Counted from the stretch's first letter, positions 8,976-17,440 are shown. The stretch is DNA of 64,000 bases from Rhodomicrobium sp. (GCA_021604665.1 BQJK01000005.1:62001-126000); one strand, 5' to 3'. Made by a program: numbers and translations. Notes: generated by a model not told the origin, from the sequence alone.

Positions 8976-10448
8976 CTATGGCGTATAACCAATTCTAAAG
9001 CCGCCCCAATGCCGCCCATTCACATAGATCGGCGCACTAATGTCCTTCATCGGCACGAAAACTCCGCCGCCCATATCCCGCTGATATGTCTGTAACAGAT
9101 AAGGCGCAGTGTTTTTAGCAGCTTTCGAACCCGTCGGATCATCAAAATAACGATGGTTCCGGCAGTTTGCCATATTCCATACCGGGTCATCGCCCTGAGG
9201 CTGTGAAACTTTCTTGAAATTCGTAGGTATATAAGCGGTATCATCAATCGGCGCGCACCAGGCAATGCGCTCATCACTCGCCACGATTTCCTCAATCAAC
9301 CCCTGAATATTCCGATCAAAATAGTCAGTGAATTTTGCGATATACTGTTTTGGATTGGTGTTAGGCACTTCCTCATGTTTACGATCAAATAGAGCAGCCT
9401 CAGTTATGTCACCAGCAGCAATCGCCTGATGCAGCATCTGCTCGACCGTCTCTTTCGCTTCACCAGCCTTATCAACAATCACTTTCTCGATAGGGTTCTG
9501 CCCGGCCCAAACCGTAATCAAAACCAGCTCATCACCCTCATCAGCAACCCGGCGCATAACTTTAGCTGTCTCATTAAGAGTGGCACTCGAGTTTTCAAGA
9601 TTTTCCGCAACATTACCGGTGATGGTTACAAATTCTTCACAGGTCTCATTCACGATCCCCATCTGCTGATCAATAATGCCGGTTTTACGATCAATCGTCT
9701 CCATAGCATTTGAAACAGTATCGAGAATAGTACAGAAGGAGCCTGTTTTCTCACCAACATTAAACGCCGTATCCGCTGTCTGTTTGCTGGTGCCGGTTAA
9801 TAGCTGAAATCCACGCCGGATTTCATCCAGAGTTTCTTCAATCTGAGTGGTTGCATCTGAGGTCGAGCTGGCAAGCGCCTTCACCTCATTCGCAACAACA
9901 GAAAAGCCGCGCCCGGCTTCACCAGCCCGCGCCGCCTCAATCGTGGCATTAAGAGCGAGCAAATTGGTCTGTTTCGCAATATTTGTAATCACCGAAATAA
10001 TATCACCAACACTATCAATTGCCTGGCTCAGCTCATCCATGCGCGTTTCACTTGCCTGCACAGCTTCAATCAACCTGTCTATCTCTAGGCGAGCTTCCTC
10101 AACCGTGCTCTTGGAGTTCTGCACATCAGAATTTGCTTCAGCAGCAACAGAGCTGGCCTCAGAAATGTTAGATGATATTTCAGCTGTGGTTTCTCTCAGG
10201 CTGGCAAGCTCAGATTTGAAGGCTCCAAACTGCTCAAGATCCTGCAATGAAATTTGCGAAACATCTTTAATTTGGTCAGCGGAGACAGCAACCTCTAACG
10301 CCAGCCTTGTCAGCCTCTCACCGAGAATATTATCTTCATCGGATGAAGTGATAGCAGTTGCAATAGTCTGTGTTTCAGGCTGCGCTTCGAACGGCGCACC
10401 CGACTTCACCTGAGGCTGCTCCTGAGTTAAATCATAAGCTACCGACAT
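8976..10448 (-). CDS. Soluble methyl-accepting chemotaxis receptor with C-terminal sensor-like domain (copy 1)
   Basis: A 490-residue chemoreceptor with no membrane helix, so probably cytosolic. The N-terminal 100 residues are acidic and helical. The signalling hairpin tip [20 protein letters not shown], followed by [15 protein letters not shown] (about 155-195), is the hallmark that binds CheA and CheW. Beyond about residue 330 comes a C-terminal domain with [51 protein letters not shown] and [10 protein letters not shown]. It resembles the end of Cache-type sensor domains and follows the signalling region, as in TlpD-like receptors. The ligand is unknown. The gene at 10881-12329 is a close paralogue. 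The MCP call is certain; the sensory role of the C-terminal domain is inference. Confidence 0.9.
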   Translation of the reverse strand: MSVAYDLTQEQPQVKSGAPFEAQPETQTIATAITSSDEDNILGERLTRLALEVAVSADQIKDVSQISLQDLEQFGAFKSELASLRETTAEISSNISEASSVAAEANSDVQNSKSTVEEARLEIDRLIEAVQASETRMDELSQAIDSVGDIISVITNIAKQTNLLALNATIEAARAGEAGRGFSVVANEVKALASSTSDATTQIEETLDEIRRGFQLLTGTSKQTADTAFNVGEKTGSFCTILDTVSNAMETIDRKTGIIDQQMGIVNETCEEFVTITGNVAENLENSSATLNETAKVMRRVADEGDELVLITVWAGQNPIEKVIVDKAGEAKETVEQMLHQAIAAGDITEAALFDRKHEEVPNTNPKQYIAKFTDYFDRNIQGLIEEIVASDERIAWCAPIDDTAYIPTNFKKVSQPQGDDPVWNMANCRNHRYFDDPTGSKAAKNTAPYLLQTYQRDMGGGVFVPMKDISAPIYVNGRHWGGFRIGYTP

Positions 10449-10494
10449 GTAATTCCCTCCAACAATATGGTTTGTGAAGAATACGGACGATTAC

Positions 10495-10503
10495 TTAACG
10501 GAT
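10495..10503 (-). promoter_or_regulatory. Motif shared by both chemoreceptor upstream regions (copy 1)
   Basis: The 9-mer TTAACGGAT on the + strand (ATCCGTTAA towards the gene) lies 47-55 bases before the start at 10448. The same 9-mer is found upstream of the paralogue at 12409-12417. It may be a shared operator or promoter element. The surrounding half-site match to CtrA boxes is poor here. Confidence 0.4.
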
Positions 10504-10777
10504 ATTTACCAGCCGGAATGTTTTCTATTACTAAAGTCTATCTCATAAAGTCAGGAAGAGAGAGAGATTAGAATAAATATCAATACCTTAAACGCTTGTC
10601 GGCAGAAAAAACACGAAGTCAGCTCTAACATTAAAAATATTAAAAATTGCTCACTTACTTATCACAATGACGTATTTCAGCATATTTACATGCCAGCAGC
10701 CTATCATTGCATCAGGCTGTACCAGCCGTTAGAGCACTGCAAAATTCTACAAACTTTGCAGCAGTAAAAAAGGGCAC

Positions 10778-10806
10778 AAAAAAAGAAGGCCGTAGCCTTC
10801 TTTTTT
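10778..10806. terminator. Intrinsic terminator after chemoreceptor 2
   Basis: A run of As, GAAGGC (10785-10790), tetraloop CGTA, GCCTTC (10795-10800) and TTTTTT form a compact stem of at least 12 bp with A and T flanks. It lies 75 bases past the stop at 10881. The symmetry makes it able to act on either strand. Confidence 0.88.
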
Positions 10807-10880
10807 AGAAATTCCAATCTCCACCATGTCGCTAAAGGGGGCTCATTAGAGCACGCTTCCCCTTAGAGGCGATAGGGAGG

Positions 10881-12329
10881 TTAGAGTTTATAGCCAATGC
10901 GAAAACCGCCCCAGTGCCGCCCGTTTACCATTACCGGCGACGACACATCTTTCATCACCACAAAGTTCCCGCCGCCCATATCCCTAAGATAGGTTTGCAG
11001 CAGCACAGGTTGTGTGTTCTCGCCAGCTCTCGAACCAGTTCTGTCATTAAAGATCCGGCGATTACGAGAGTTAGCCGCATTCCACACCGGGTCAGAGCCC
11101 TGTGGATGCGAAAACTTCTTATTATGCGTCGGCAAATACGCGTTACGGTCAATACCGGCACAAAAAGCAACCTGCGGATATTCAGCAAGTATAGCTTCCT
11201 GAATTTCAGGCAGCACCTGGTCAGTAAATTGAGTATAGCGGGTCATATATTGCACAGGGTCAGAGCCGGCGATTTCTTGATAATCTTCATCAAAAAGATC
11301 ATCCATGCGCACACGGCCCTGATTTACAGACTGTTCAAACAGATCGCTAATCTGTTGCGCCCGGTTCATCACCAGGTCAATCATCACTTTATCGGCTATA
11401 TCCGCACCGTTATGCGAAGACATTACAACCAGCGCATCACCGCTATCACATATACCGCGCATGGTGGTCGAAACCTGGTAAAGCTTCTCTTGTGAATATT
11501 CAACATTACCGGCAACCACATCAGAAGATTGCAAGATCTCTTCACAAACCCCAAGCACAACATCCATCCGCTCAGTAATCTCGTCTGTCGCGCTATCTAC
11601 ATCAGTTAGCGCCTTTGATGATCCATCTAGAATAGCAGTAAAGCGCGAGGCTTGCTCCTCAACTTCATTCGCCGTTACAGTCGCCGCCGTGCTGCGCTCA
11701 CTAAGCAGGCTAAAACCGGATTTAATATCACCAAGTGTATCTTCAATCTGTGAGGTCGCATCAGCAGTTGAGGCCGCAAGCGCCTTAACTTCACTAGCAA
11801 CCACACTAAATCCGCGCCCTGCCTCACCAGCACGCGCCGCTTCAATCGTCGCATTCAAGGCTAGCAGGTTGGTTTGTTTTGCAATGTTATTGATGGTGGT
11901 GGTAATCGTGCCAACATTTTCAAGAGATGCGCTCATCTCGCTCATTTGGCTTCCAATTTCTTCAACGGCCTCAATAAGCACGTTTAGCTTGGCAATAGTT
12001 TCGCTGACTGTGTCTTGAGACGAGGTCATCTCTCCGCTAGCATTTCGTGCTATCTCGCTGGAATGACGAATTTCATTTGCGATATAGTTATTAATGGCTC
12101 TCAGCTCATTAATCTGATCAACAAATGTATCAAATACATTTTTATCAGCCTGCGCGCGCTCGAGCAGGTTATCAACAGTGCCAGAGGCTTCGGCAATCTC
12201 TAGTCCGAGTTCACTAACCCTGCCACTTAAATCATTGAAAGATTCTTTGACCCCTTTAAGATTCACCTGGGGTTGAGCCCCAGCATTATTAGAATCTTCA
12301 GCTTCCAGACTATAAAGCTCCGCGCTCAT
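10881..12329 (-). CDS. Soluble methyl-accepting chemotaxis receptor with C-terminal sensor-like domain (copy 2)
   Basis: A 482-residue paralogue of the gene at 8976-10448, also lacking membrane helices. It has the same signalling tip ([20 protein letters not shown], then [15 protein letters not shown], about 150-190). Its C-terminal domain carries [51 protein letters not shown] and [10 protein letters not shown]. Cys, Asp, Tyr, Pro-Thr, the Pro-Gln-Gly-x-Asp-Pro-Val-Trp run and the GGG...NGRHWGGFR run are conserved in both copies, marking the likely functional core. The first 90 residues differ more, which may reflect separate clusters or inputs. The signal sensed is unknown. Confidence 0.9.
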   Translation of the reverse strand: MSAELYSLEAEDSNNAGAQPQVNLKGVKESFNDLSGRVSELGLEIAEASGTVDNLLERAQADKNVFDTFVDQINELRAINNYIANEIRHSSEIARNASGEMTSSQDTVSETIAKLNVLIEAVEEIGSQMSEMSASLENVGTITTTINNIAKQTNLLALNATIEAARAGEAGRGFSVVASEVKALAASTADATSQIEDTLGDIKSGFSLLSERSTAATVTANEVEEQASRFTAILDGSSKALTDVDSATDEITERMDVVLGVCEEILQSSDVVAGNVEYSQEKLYQVSTTMRGICDSGDALVVMSSHNGADIADKVMIDLVMNRAQQISDLFEQSVNQGRVRMDDLFDEDYQEIAGSDPVQYMTRYTQFTDQVLPEIQEAILAEYPQVAFCAGIDRNAYLPTHNKKFSHPQGSDPVWNAANSRNRRIFNDRTGSRAGENTQPVLLQTYLRDMGGGNFVVMKDVSSPVMVNGRHWGGFRIGYKL

Positions 12330-12408
12330 TCATGCATCTCCCAACACAAGACAGGCACTCTCCGGCACCAAATCAGATTTATGTGCTGTAATACTAAGTA
12401 TTGGGTGG

Positions 12409-12423
12409 TTAACGGATTATCAA
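12409..12423 (-). promoter_or_regulatory. Shared chemoreceptor motif, near-match to a CtrA box (copy 2)
   Basis: The + strand 9-mer TTAACGGAT at 12409-12417 is identical to that upstream of chemoreceptor 1. Read towards the gene, TTGA-N7-TTAAC spans 12423-12408, one mismatch from the CtrA consensus TTAA-N7-TTAAC. It lies about 80-95 bases upstream of the start at 12329. Binding is inference. Confidence 0.4.
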
Positions 12424-12538
12424 TGTGCAGACATTTTTAAACAGAACAGCGCAAGAGTAGTTATATATTTGAAATCAATAACTTCCATAACCAATCTAAT
12501 AAAATGCTCTACCAGGGCAAATAAGTAGTGTTAATACT

Positions 12539-13108
12539 TTAGTCCCTCATATATGTGGTAAAACTAATTTCATGACTATCTTGCTCAGTCTGGAATGGCC
12601 CTTCATGGTCAACTTCACGCCACTCATCCGCAGCCAATTGCGGGAAATAAGCATCCCCCTCAATATGACCTTTAACACGGGTTAAATAAACGCGATCGGC
12701 CAGCTTCAGCGTTTGCTTATAGATCTCCGCGCCGCCAATCACAAAGACTTCAGCTTCAGCCGCACCCTCCTCAATGCCAGCCTTATCTGAGGTCTGATCA
12801 GCTGGAGTTTTGTGGGAGGTGTCTGAAGTAGAAGTCTCCTGTTGAGCTAGCGCCAACGCGGCTTCAATTGTGCGGGCAATCAGTACCCCATCAGCCTTAA
12901 AATCATCATCGCGTGTTAAAACTATATTGCAGCGCCCTGGCAATGCCCGCCCGATAGAGTGAAATGTCTTGCGCCCCATTATAATGGCAGAGCCCATAGT
13001 CAATCGCTTAAATCTCTTGAGATCCGTTGGTAAGCGCCATGGCATATCATTATCACGGCCAATAACACCATTTTCACTGGCAGCAACGATTAGTGAAATA
13101 AGCATCAC
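12539..13108 (-). CDS. folA: Dihydrofolate reductase
   Basis: DHFR reduces dihydrofolate to tetrahydrofolate with NADPH, regenerating the cofactor oxidised by thymidylate synthase. The 189-residue protein begins MMLISLIVAASENGVIG and has the catalytic acid at Asp29 in PTDLKRFK, GRKTFHSIGRALPGR, NIVLTRD, FVIGGAEIY and a C-terminal ...ISFTTYMRD. It is longer than the usual 160-170 because of a Ser/Thr/Glu-rich insert at about 90-118, before the FVIGG strand. The start is ATG 13108 or the adjacent ATG 13105. It lies 20 bases after thyA, so the two form a folate/dTMP operon. Confidence 0.95.
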   Translation of the reverse strand: MMLISLIVAASENGVIGRDNDMPWRLPTDLKRFKRLTMGSAIIMGRKTFHSIGRALPGRCNIVLTRDDDFKADGVLIARTIEAALALAQQETSTSDTSHKTPADQTSDKAGIEEGAAEAEVFVIGGAEIYKQTLKLADRVYLTRVKGHIEGDAYFPQLAADEWREVDHEGPFQTEQDSHEISFTTYMRD

Positions 13109-13128
13109 TCAACTCCTTAACCGGCAAA

Positions 13129-13923
13129 TTAAACTGCGATTGGCGCTTTAATGCTCGGTTCAGCCTTGTACCCAACCAGCTTGAAATCATCATAGGTAAA
13201 ATCAAACAACGAGCTAACATCACTATTCAACATCATCTGCGGTAGCGGACCCGGCTGCCGAGATAATTGCAGCTTCGCCTGCTCCACATGATTGAGATAA
13301 AGATGCGCATCACCAAAACTATGCACAAAATCACCCAGTTTCAGCCCTGTGACCTGTGCCATCATAAGGGTGAGCAAAGCGTAAGATGCAATATTAAACG
13401 GCACACCAAGGAAAATATCCGCTGAGCGCTGATAGAGCTGGCAAGAAAGCCGACCATCAGCCACATAAAACTGGAACAAACAATGGCAGGGCGGCAAGGC
13501 CATATCATCCACCTCAGCCGGGTTCCACGCGCTAACAATATGGCGCCGCGAATTGGGGTTGGTCTTTAAACTTTCAACAAGCGCAGCAATCTGATCAATT
13601 TTACGGCCATCAGAAGCCGGCCATGAGCGCCACTGCGACCCGTAAACAGGGCCCAAATCACCATTTTCATCAGCCCACTCATCCCAGATAGAGACGCCAT
13701 GTTCTTTTAAATAGCGAATATTGGTCTCTCCTTTGATAAACCAAAGCAGCTCATGGATGATCGATTTTAGATGCAGCTTTTTAGTCGTCAAAACCGGAAA
13801 ACCATCATTAAGGTCAAACCTCATCTGATAGCCAAATACTGATTTAGTACCGGTTCCGGTTCTGTCATCGCGTGTGGTGCCATGTTCAAGCACATGAGCG
13901 AGAAAATCTAGATATTGCTTCAT
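13129..13923 (-). CDS. thyA: Thymidylate synthase ThyA
   Basis: ThyA methylates dUMP to dTMP using methylenetetrahydrofolate as carbon and hydride donor. The 264-residue length equals that of the E. coli enzyme. The nucleophile is Cys146 in [13 protein letters not shown]. Other conserved parts are [45 protein letters not shown] and the substrate-binding HLYLNH. The C-terminal end KAPIAV is the family's closing segment. It is the first gene of a leftward thyA-folA pair. Confidence 0.97.
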   Translation of the reverse strand: MKQYLDFLAHVLEHGTTRDDRTGTGTKSVFGYQMRFDLNDGFPVLTTKKLHLKSIIHELLWFIKGETNIRYLKEHGVSIWDEWADENGDLGPVYGSQWRSWPASDGRKIDQIAALVESLKTNPNSRRHIVSAWNPAEVDDMALPPCHCLFQFYVADGRLSCQLYQRSADIFLGVPFNIASYALLTLMMAQVTGLKLGDFVHSFGDAHLYLNHVEQAKLQLSRQPGPLPQMMLNSDVSSLFDFTYDDFKLVGYKAEPSIKAPIAV

Positions 13924-14052
13924 AGCTAATGGTTTTGAACCAGATTGCCCGGCTGGTCCAGTCTGAGTTTAGAGGAATTGGGGCCACAACAAGCAGTTAT
14001 CCAGAGAAAAGCAACAAAATCACTACAGTTATTATCGCTAAAAACCTTTTTT

Positions 14053-14081
14053 TTGCCATGGGAAGTGACTATATTGATTAT
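14053..14081 (+). promoter_or_regulatory. Putative sigma-70 promoter of ssrA
   Basis: TTGCCA at 14053-14058 (5 of 6 with the -35 consensus), a 17-base spacer, and GATTAT at 14076-14081 (4 of 6 with the -10 consensus). The expected transcription start is near 14088, just before the acceptor piece of tmRNA. Confidence 0.55.
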
Positions 14082-14089
14082 GCGGATTT

Positions 14090-14161
14090 ATCCGCTATAG
14101 CGATAAATGGACATCGTAATAAACCATTCGGACCCGGGGGCGGTACCCGGCGCCTCCACCA
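14090..14161 (+). ncRNA. ssrA: tmRNA acceptor piece
   Basis: The T-stem is CCGGG (14134-14138) paired with CCCGG (14146-14150). It is followed directly by acceptor strand CGCCTCC (14151-14157) and ACCA (14158-14161), so CCA is encoded. The 7-base T-loop reads GGCGGTA rather than the usual TTCRANN. Upstream ATAAACC can pair imperfectly with GGGTTAT of the coding piece as the long P2 helix. The 5' end is estimated from the promoter. Confidence 0.85.
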
Positions 14162-14362
14162 TCTGCTCATTAAGTCACTTATAAGTTTAAGACTAAAATG
14201 AAGGTTTTAAACTCACAAGCGGCGAAAAAGGCAAATGAACCACCACCGAACCCTTTAAGCAGGCCGCAGGCTCTTGCAGGCGCTATGTTAATAAAGGGAG
14301 GGCTTAAATGAAAGTGACCAGTAAGGTCGCTAGAATTAAGCTAAATAAGGTGAGCAGCTGAT

Positions 14363-14580
14363 GGGGGCGAAATAGGATCGACGAGGGTGTAAAGGGTTAT
14401 CTTTCGCTCGGCATGGTACCACCGTATCGGACCATTTCAATAGTTGCAAACGACAACTATGCTCCAGTTGCCCAAGCTGCATAAGCAGTTTTAAGCACTG
14501 AAATGAAAGTCCTGAGCAATTAAGCCTGCTCAGGCGCGGTTTGGAGGGCACCGGGCAACAGAAGCCCTCCACTTTCATTT
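14363..14580 (+). ncRNA. ssrA: tmRNA coding piece
   Basis: Begins at GGGGGCG and resembles the 5' half of one-piece tmRNA through GGATCGACG and the CAATAGTTGCAAACGAC context before the resume codon. After the tag stop, hairpin CCTGAGCA/TGCTCAGG (14511-14518 with 14527-14534) and hairpin GGAGGGC/GCCCTCC (14543-14549 with 14564-14570) sit inside a 10-bp helix formed by 14501-14510 and 14571-14580. Confidence 0.88.
14446..14484 (+). CDS. ssrA: tmRNA-encoded proteolysis tag ANDNYAPVAQAA
   Basis: The resume codon GCA at 14446 starts a 12-codon frame, A-N-D-N-Y-A-P-V-A-Q-A-A, then TAA. The N-terminal ANDNYA matches the tags of alphaproteobacteria, which is the part read by SspB. The last residues, Q-A-A, differ from the common L-A-A but keep the Ala-Ala needed by ClpX. 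Confidence 0.92.
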   Translation, partial: ANDNYAPVAQAA

Positions 14581-14675
14581 GAGGCCAGCGATGGCCACAA
14601 AATTACTAGCCACAATGGTTTAGGCTTAATCTAAATTAAAACAGAGTTACTCAAACAGAGGCCCAATAAACCGTT

Positions 14676-15341
14676 ATGAACGGCCAGACAATTAACTACG
14701 AAAATCTCGCCAAAGAAGCGCTTCGCTCGGTGGTAAAATCCGTATTGACCTCCGTCAATGAAGAAGGTTTACCCGGAGACCACCACTTCTACATCTCCTT
14801 CCACACCACGGCACCAGGTGTAAAAATCTCCAGCCGCATCAGCGCTCAATATCCAAAAGAGATGACAATCGTACTCCAGCATCAGTTCTGGGATCTGAAA
14901 GTTGAGCCGGATCATTTCGAGGTTCGCCTCTCCTTTGCCAATATCCCGGAGCTGTTGGTCATCCCCTATAGTGCTATTAAGGTGTTTTTTGACCCGTCAG
15001 TGCCCTACGGCCTGCAATTCGACCATACCTCCCGCCCTGAAGCGGTTGAGGATAAAAGCGCCTTTCTCGATGAGAACTGGAATATCGGCGCTGAAAATTC
15101 CGACCTGACCATGGAAGAACTAAGTGAGATCGGCACTCAGTCGACCAATGATGTCGAAAATATCGGGCATTTGCCTTTGGAGGATACAGCCGAAGCAAAC
15201 CTGGCTGAGTTTGATAAAGTAACGCCTTATGACCCAGAGCATGATGCCGATGAAGACAGCAACAGTGATGATAAAGCCGCAACAACTGAAGATGGTGCTG
15301 AAATTGTCTCGCTTGATGCTTTTAGAAAGAAAAACAACTAG
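14676..15341 (+). CDS. sspB: ClpXP adaptor SspB, alpha type
   Basis: SspB binds the N-terminal part of the ssrA tag and delivers tagged proteins to ClpXP. The 221-residue protein has a folded N-terminal domain (about 1-120) with FYISFHTTAPGVKIS, QFWDLKV and VPYGLQFD, recognisable as the alpha SspB family. An acidic linker (about 140-205) follows. The short C-terminal peptide EIVSLDAFRKKNN matches the ClpX-docking end of the family. Its position immediately after the tmRNA gene ties adaptor and tag together at one locus. ATG 14676 gives MNGQTINYENLAKEA, the expected start. Confidence 0.92.
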   Translation: MNGQTINYENLAKEALRSVVKSVLTSVNEEGLPGDHHFYISFHTTAPGVKISSRISAQYPKEMTIVLQHQFWDLKVEPDHFEVRLSFANIPELLVIPYSAIKVFFDPSVPYGLQFDHTSRPEAVEDKSAFLDENWNIGAENSDLTMEELSEIGTQSTNDVENIGHLPLEDTAEANLAEFDKVTPYDPEHDADEDSNSDDKAATTEDGAEIVSLDAFRKKNN

Positions 15342-15754
15342 ACAGCCGGTCTAGTATTTACTGGCGCTATTTATGATTAAAACAACAGCGCCAAGCACAT
15401 TTTTGCATCACTAAGCACAATTACTAGACAGATGGTTCATTTTACAAAAAATCAGCCTTTCATAGCTAACCGTCTACTTAAATCACGCCTCAAAATGAAG
15501 TAAAAGCCTCTACTCCTTTTTACCAATAGACAAAAACCCCTTAAAACTAGTTCATTACAAAGCATCATTACATTAATGATGCTTATTTAGGATGCGCAGA
15601 TCAGGATTGCTTAAAAAGATCCTATTTGCGGTTTCTATTTTTTGGATGAAACGGTATTTTCTTGCACGAACAGAGAGCAAGAGGGGGTCAGTTAAGCAAA
15701 CCTCCCATCGCCCTCTAAATTAAACTCACAAGAACAGAATATTGGAGATTATTC
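15342..15754. other. Intergenic region between sspB and fumC
   Basis: No gene is supported in these 413 bases. Close to sspB is an inverted repeat TGGCGCT/AGCGCCA (about 15361-15393) without a T-run. In the middle is a perfect 10-bp palindrome (15561-15583). The fumC promoter should lie near the end; a GGAG at 15744-15747 is its ribosome binding site. Confidence 0.5.
15561..15583. repeat. Perfect inverted repeat, 10-bp arms
   Basis: AGCATCATTA, a 3-base centre CAT, then TAATGATGCT. It lies about 170 bases upstream of fumC and is followed by TATTT. It could be a weak terminator or an operator for a dimeric regulator. I cannot decide which. Confidence 0.6.
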
Positions 15755-17143
15755 GTGCCGACACGCTCAGAAACTGATTCATTTGGTGCCCTGGATGTCC
15801 CTTCAGAAAAATATTGGGGGGCGCAAACCCAGCGCTCACTGGGTAATTTCAAAATCGGCATTGAAACAATGCCGAAACCGCTCATCCGCGCCTTAGGGAT
15901 TGTCAAAAAATCTGCCGCCCTTGCAAATAAAGACCTAAATAATCTGGAAGATAATCTCGCCGCAGCTATCGCAGAAGCAGCAGATGACGTCATAAACGGC
16001 AAGTTAGATGACCACTTCCCGCTGGTTGTTTGGCAAACGGGCTCCGGCACACAATCCAACATGAACGCCAATGAAGTAATCTCGAACCGCGCGATCGAAA
16101 TTCTCGGCGGCGTTATCGGCTCGAAAGACCCTGTTCACCCGAACGATCATGTCAATCGTTCCCAATCTTCAAATGACACCTTCCCGACGGCCATGCATAT
16201 TGCAGCGGTAGAAGAGATTCATAAATCTCTAATACCAGCGCTAGAATATCTGGAAGCTGCGTTAGAGAAAAAATCAAACGAGTGGGCAGACCTCATTAAA
16301 ATTGGCCGCACCCACTGCCAGGATGCAACCCCCCTAACTTTGGGGCAGGAGTTTAGCGGTTACACCACACAGGTAAAATACGGGCTGGATCGTATAAGAG
16401 CCGCCCTCCCCCGCATGTATGCCTTAGCGCAAGGCGGCACAGCCGTTGGCACCGGTTTGAATGCCAAGCCAGAATTTGCCAAAACATTTGCCGGCCATGT
16501 CGCCGCCGAAACAGGTTTAGACTTCATCACCGCGCCTAATAAATTTGAAGCGCTAGCGGCTCATGATGCCTTCGTTGAGTTCTCCGGTGTGATGAACACC
16601 ATCGCCTGTAGCTTGTTTAAAATCGCAAATGATATTCGCCTGCTCGGCTCCGGCCCCCGCTCTGGCCTTGGGGAATTAAGCCTCCCGGCCAATGAGCCAG
16701 GCTCATCAATCATGCCTGGTAAGGTCAATCCAACACAATGCGAAGCCCTAACAATGGTCGCAGCCCAGGTTATGGGCAACCACACAACAATTACCATGGC
16801 AGGTAGCCAGGGCCATTTTGAGCTCAATGTCTATAAGCCCGTCATGGCCTACAACCTTTTACAATCCATTCGCCTCATCAGTGATGCCGCTATCTCATTC
16901 ACAGATAATTGCGTCACCGGCATTGAGGCCAATAAAGAGCAAATCAAGCAGCTAATGCAACGCTCACTAATGCTCGTCACCGCCCTTGCACCTAGCATTG
17001 GCTATGACAAAGCAACAGAAATAGCAAAAACGGCCCATAAAAATGGCACAACTTTAAAGGAGGAGGCGCTCAACCTTGGCTACGTTACCGAAGAGGAATT
17101 CGACCAGATCGTCCGCCCGGAAGATATGATCAGCCCCCGGTAA
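15755..17143 (+). CDS. fumC: Fumarate hydratase class II FumC
   Basis: FumC interconverts fumarate and L-malate in the TCA cycle; it is the iron-independent homotetrameric type. The 462-residue protein shows [14 protein letters not shown] (about 95-108), [24 protein letters not shown] with His187, and the signature [15 protein letters not shown] with the catalytic Ser318 loop. The start is a GTG at 15755, with GGAG at 15744-15747 at good spacing; no better ATG lies nearby. The small ribbon-helix-helix gene follows 28 bases later, so the two may be co-transcribed. Confidence 0.96.
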   Translation: MPTRSETDSFGALDVPSEKYWGAQTQRSLGNFKIGIETMPKPLIRALGIVKKSAALANKDLNNLEDNLAAAIAEAADDVINGKLDDHFPLVVWQTGSGTQSNMNANEVISNRAIEILGGVIGSKDPVHPNDHVNRSQSSNDTFPTAMHIAAVEEIHKSLIPALEYLEAALEKKSNEWADLIKIGRTHCQDATPLTLGQEFSGYTTQVKYGLDRIRAALPRMYALAQGGTAVGTGLNAKPEFAKTFAGHVAAETGLDFITAPNKFEALAAHDAFVEFSGVMNTIACSLFKIANDIRLLGSGPRSGLGELSLPANEPGSSIMPGKVNPTQCEALTMVAAQVMGNHTTITMAGSQGHFELNVYKPVMAYNLLQSIRLISDAAISFTDNCVTGIEANKEQIKQLMQRSLMLVTALAPSIGYDKATEIAKTAHKNGTTLKEEALNLGYVTEEEFDQIVRPEDMISPR

Positions 17144-17171
17144 AGTAAGCTTTTGAGCGTACAAATGTATA

Positions 17172-17417
17172 ATGACAGTCCTGACAGCCGATATACCGCG
17201 CAAGCGTTCGCTGACACTAAATGGTCACCGCACGTCAATTTCACTGGAAGATGCGTTTTGGGAAGCATTAAGAGAAATATCGACAAGAGAGGCAAAATCC
17301 GTCTCGGAACTGGTCGAAAATATCGATACAGCCAGAGGCGATGCCGGGCTCTCCAGTGCTATCCGCATCTATATTCTCCAGCATTATCGGGGTCAGATCA
17401 GTAGCATAGCTGTTTAA
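17172..17417 (+). CDS. Small ribbon-helix-helix domain protein
   Basis: An 81-residue protein of RHH_4 type. It has a short beta-strand-like stretch (SLTLNGHRTSISLED) followed by two helices (FWEALREISTREAKSVSELVENI and SSAIRIYILQHYRG). Such proteins are usually DNA binding as dimers, and some are mis-annotated as sulfotransferases. In alphaproteobacteria a member commonly sits beside fumC, as here; a DUF4169 gene often found between them is absent. A terminator follows, closing the transcript. The target is unknown. Confidence 0.8.
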   Translation: MTVLTADIPRKRSLTLNGHRTSISLEDAFWEALREISTREAKSVSELVENIDTARGDAGLSSAIRIYILQHYRGQISSIAV

Positions 17418-17440
17418 AAAATACCTCTTTAAAAGAAATA

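Larger units (their letters stand above)
10449..10880. other. Intergenic region between the two chemoreceptor genes
   Basis: The 432 bases contain the leftward promoter region for chemoreceptor 1 with the TTAACGGAT motif, an AT-rich middle without a gene, and the terminator at 10778-10806 for chemoreceptor 2. No other feature is supported. Confidence 0.5.
14088..14580 (+). ncRNA. ssrA: tmRNA gene, circularly permuted two-piece form
   Basis: tmRNA rescues stalled ribosomes and adds a degradation tag. The parts occur in the permuted order known from alphaproteobacteria. The acceptor piece (about 14090-14161) ends in CGCCTCC-ACCA. A spacer covers 14162-14362. The coding piece starts with GGGGGCG at 14363-14369 and contains the D-arm-like GGATCGACGAGG and the tag frame. 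GGGGGCG pairs with CGCCTCC over 7 bp, including the G-U at the third position expected for alanyl-tRNA synthetase recognition. The 3' part folds into an outer helix (14501-14510 with 14571-14580) enclosing two hairpins. Outer ends are approximate. sspB follows 95 bases downstream. Confidence 0.93.

Noticed and set aside
9847-10413. 188-codon + strand frame opposite chemoreceptor 1
   Set aside because: Ser/Ala-rich product expected from reading an MCP helix backwards; the same occurs opposite chemoreceptor 2.
13929-14201. 90-codon open frame on the + strand
   Set aside because: It runs through the ssrA promoter and acceptor piece; the RNA gene explains the sequence.
14336-14578. 80-codon open frame on the - strand
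   Set aside because: It lies opposite the tmRNA coding piece and has no family features.
17153-17404. 83-codon + strand frame overlapping the RHH gene
   Set aside because: Wrong frame; the frame at 17172 encodes the recognisable RHH protein.
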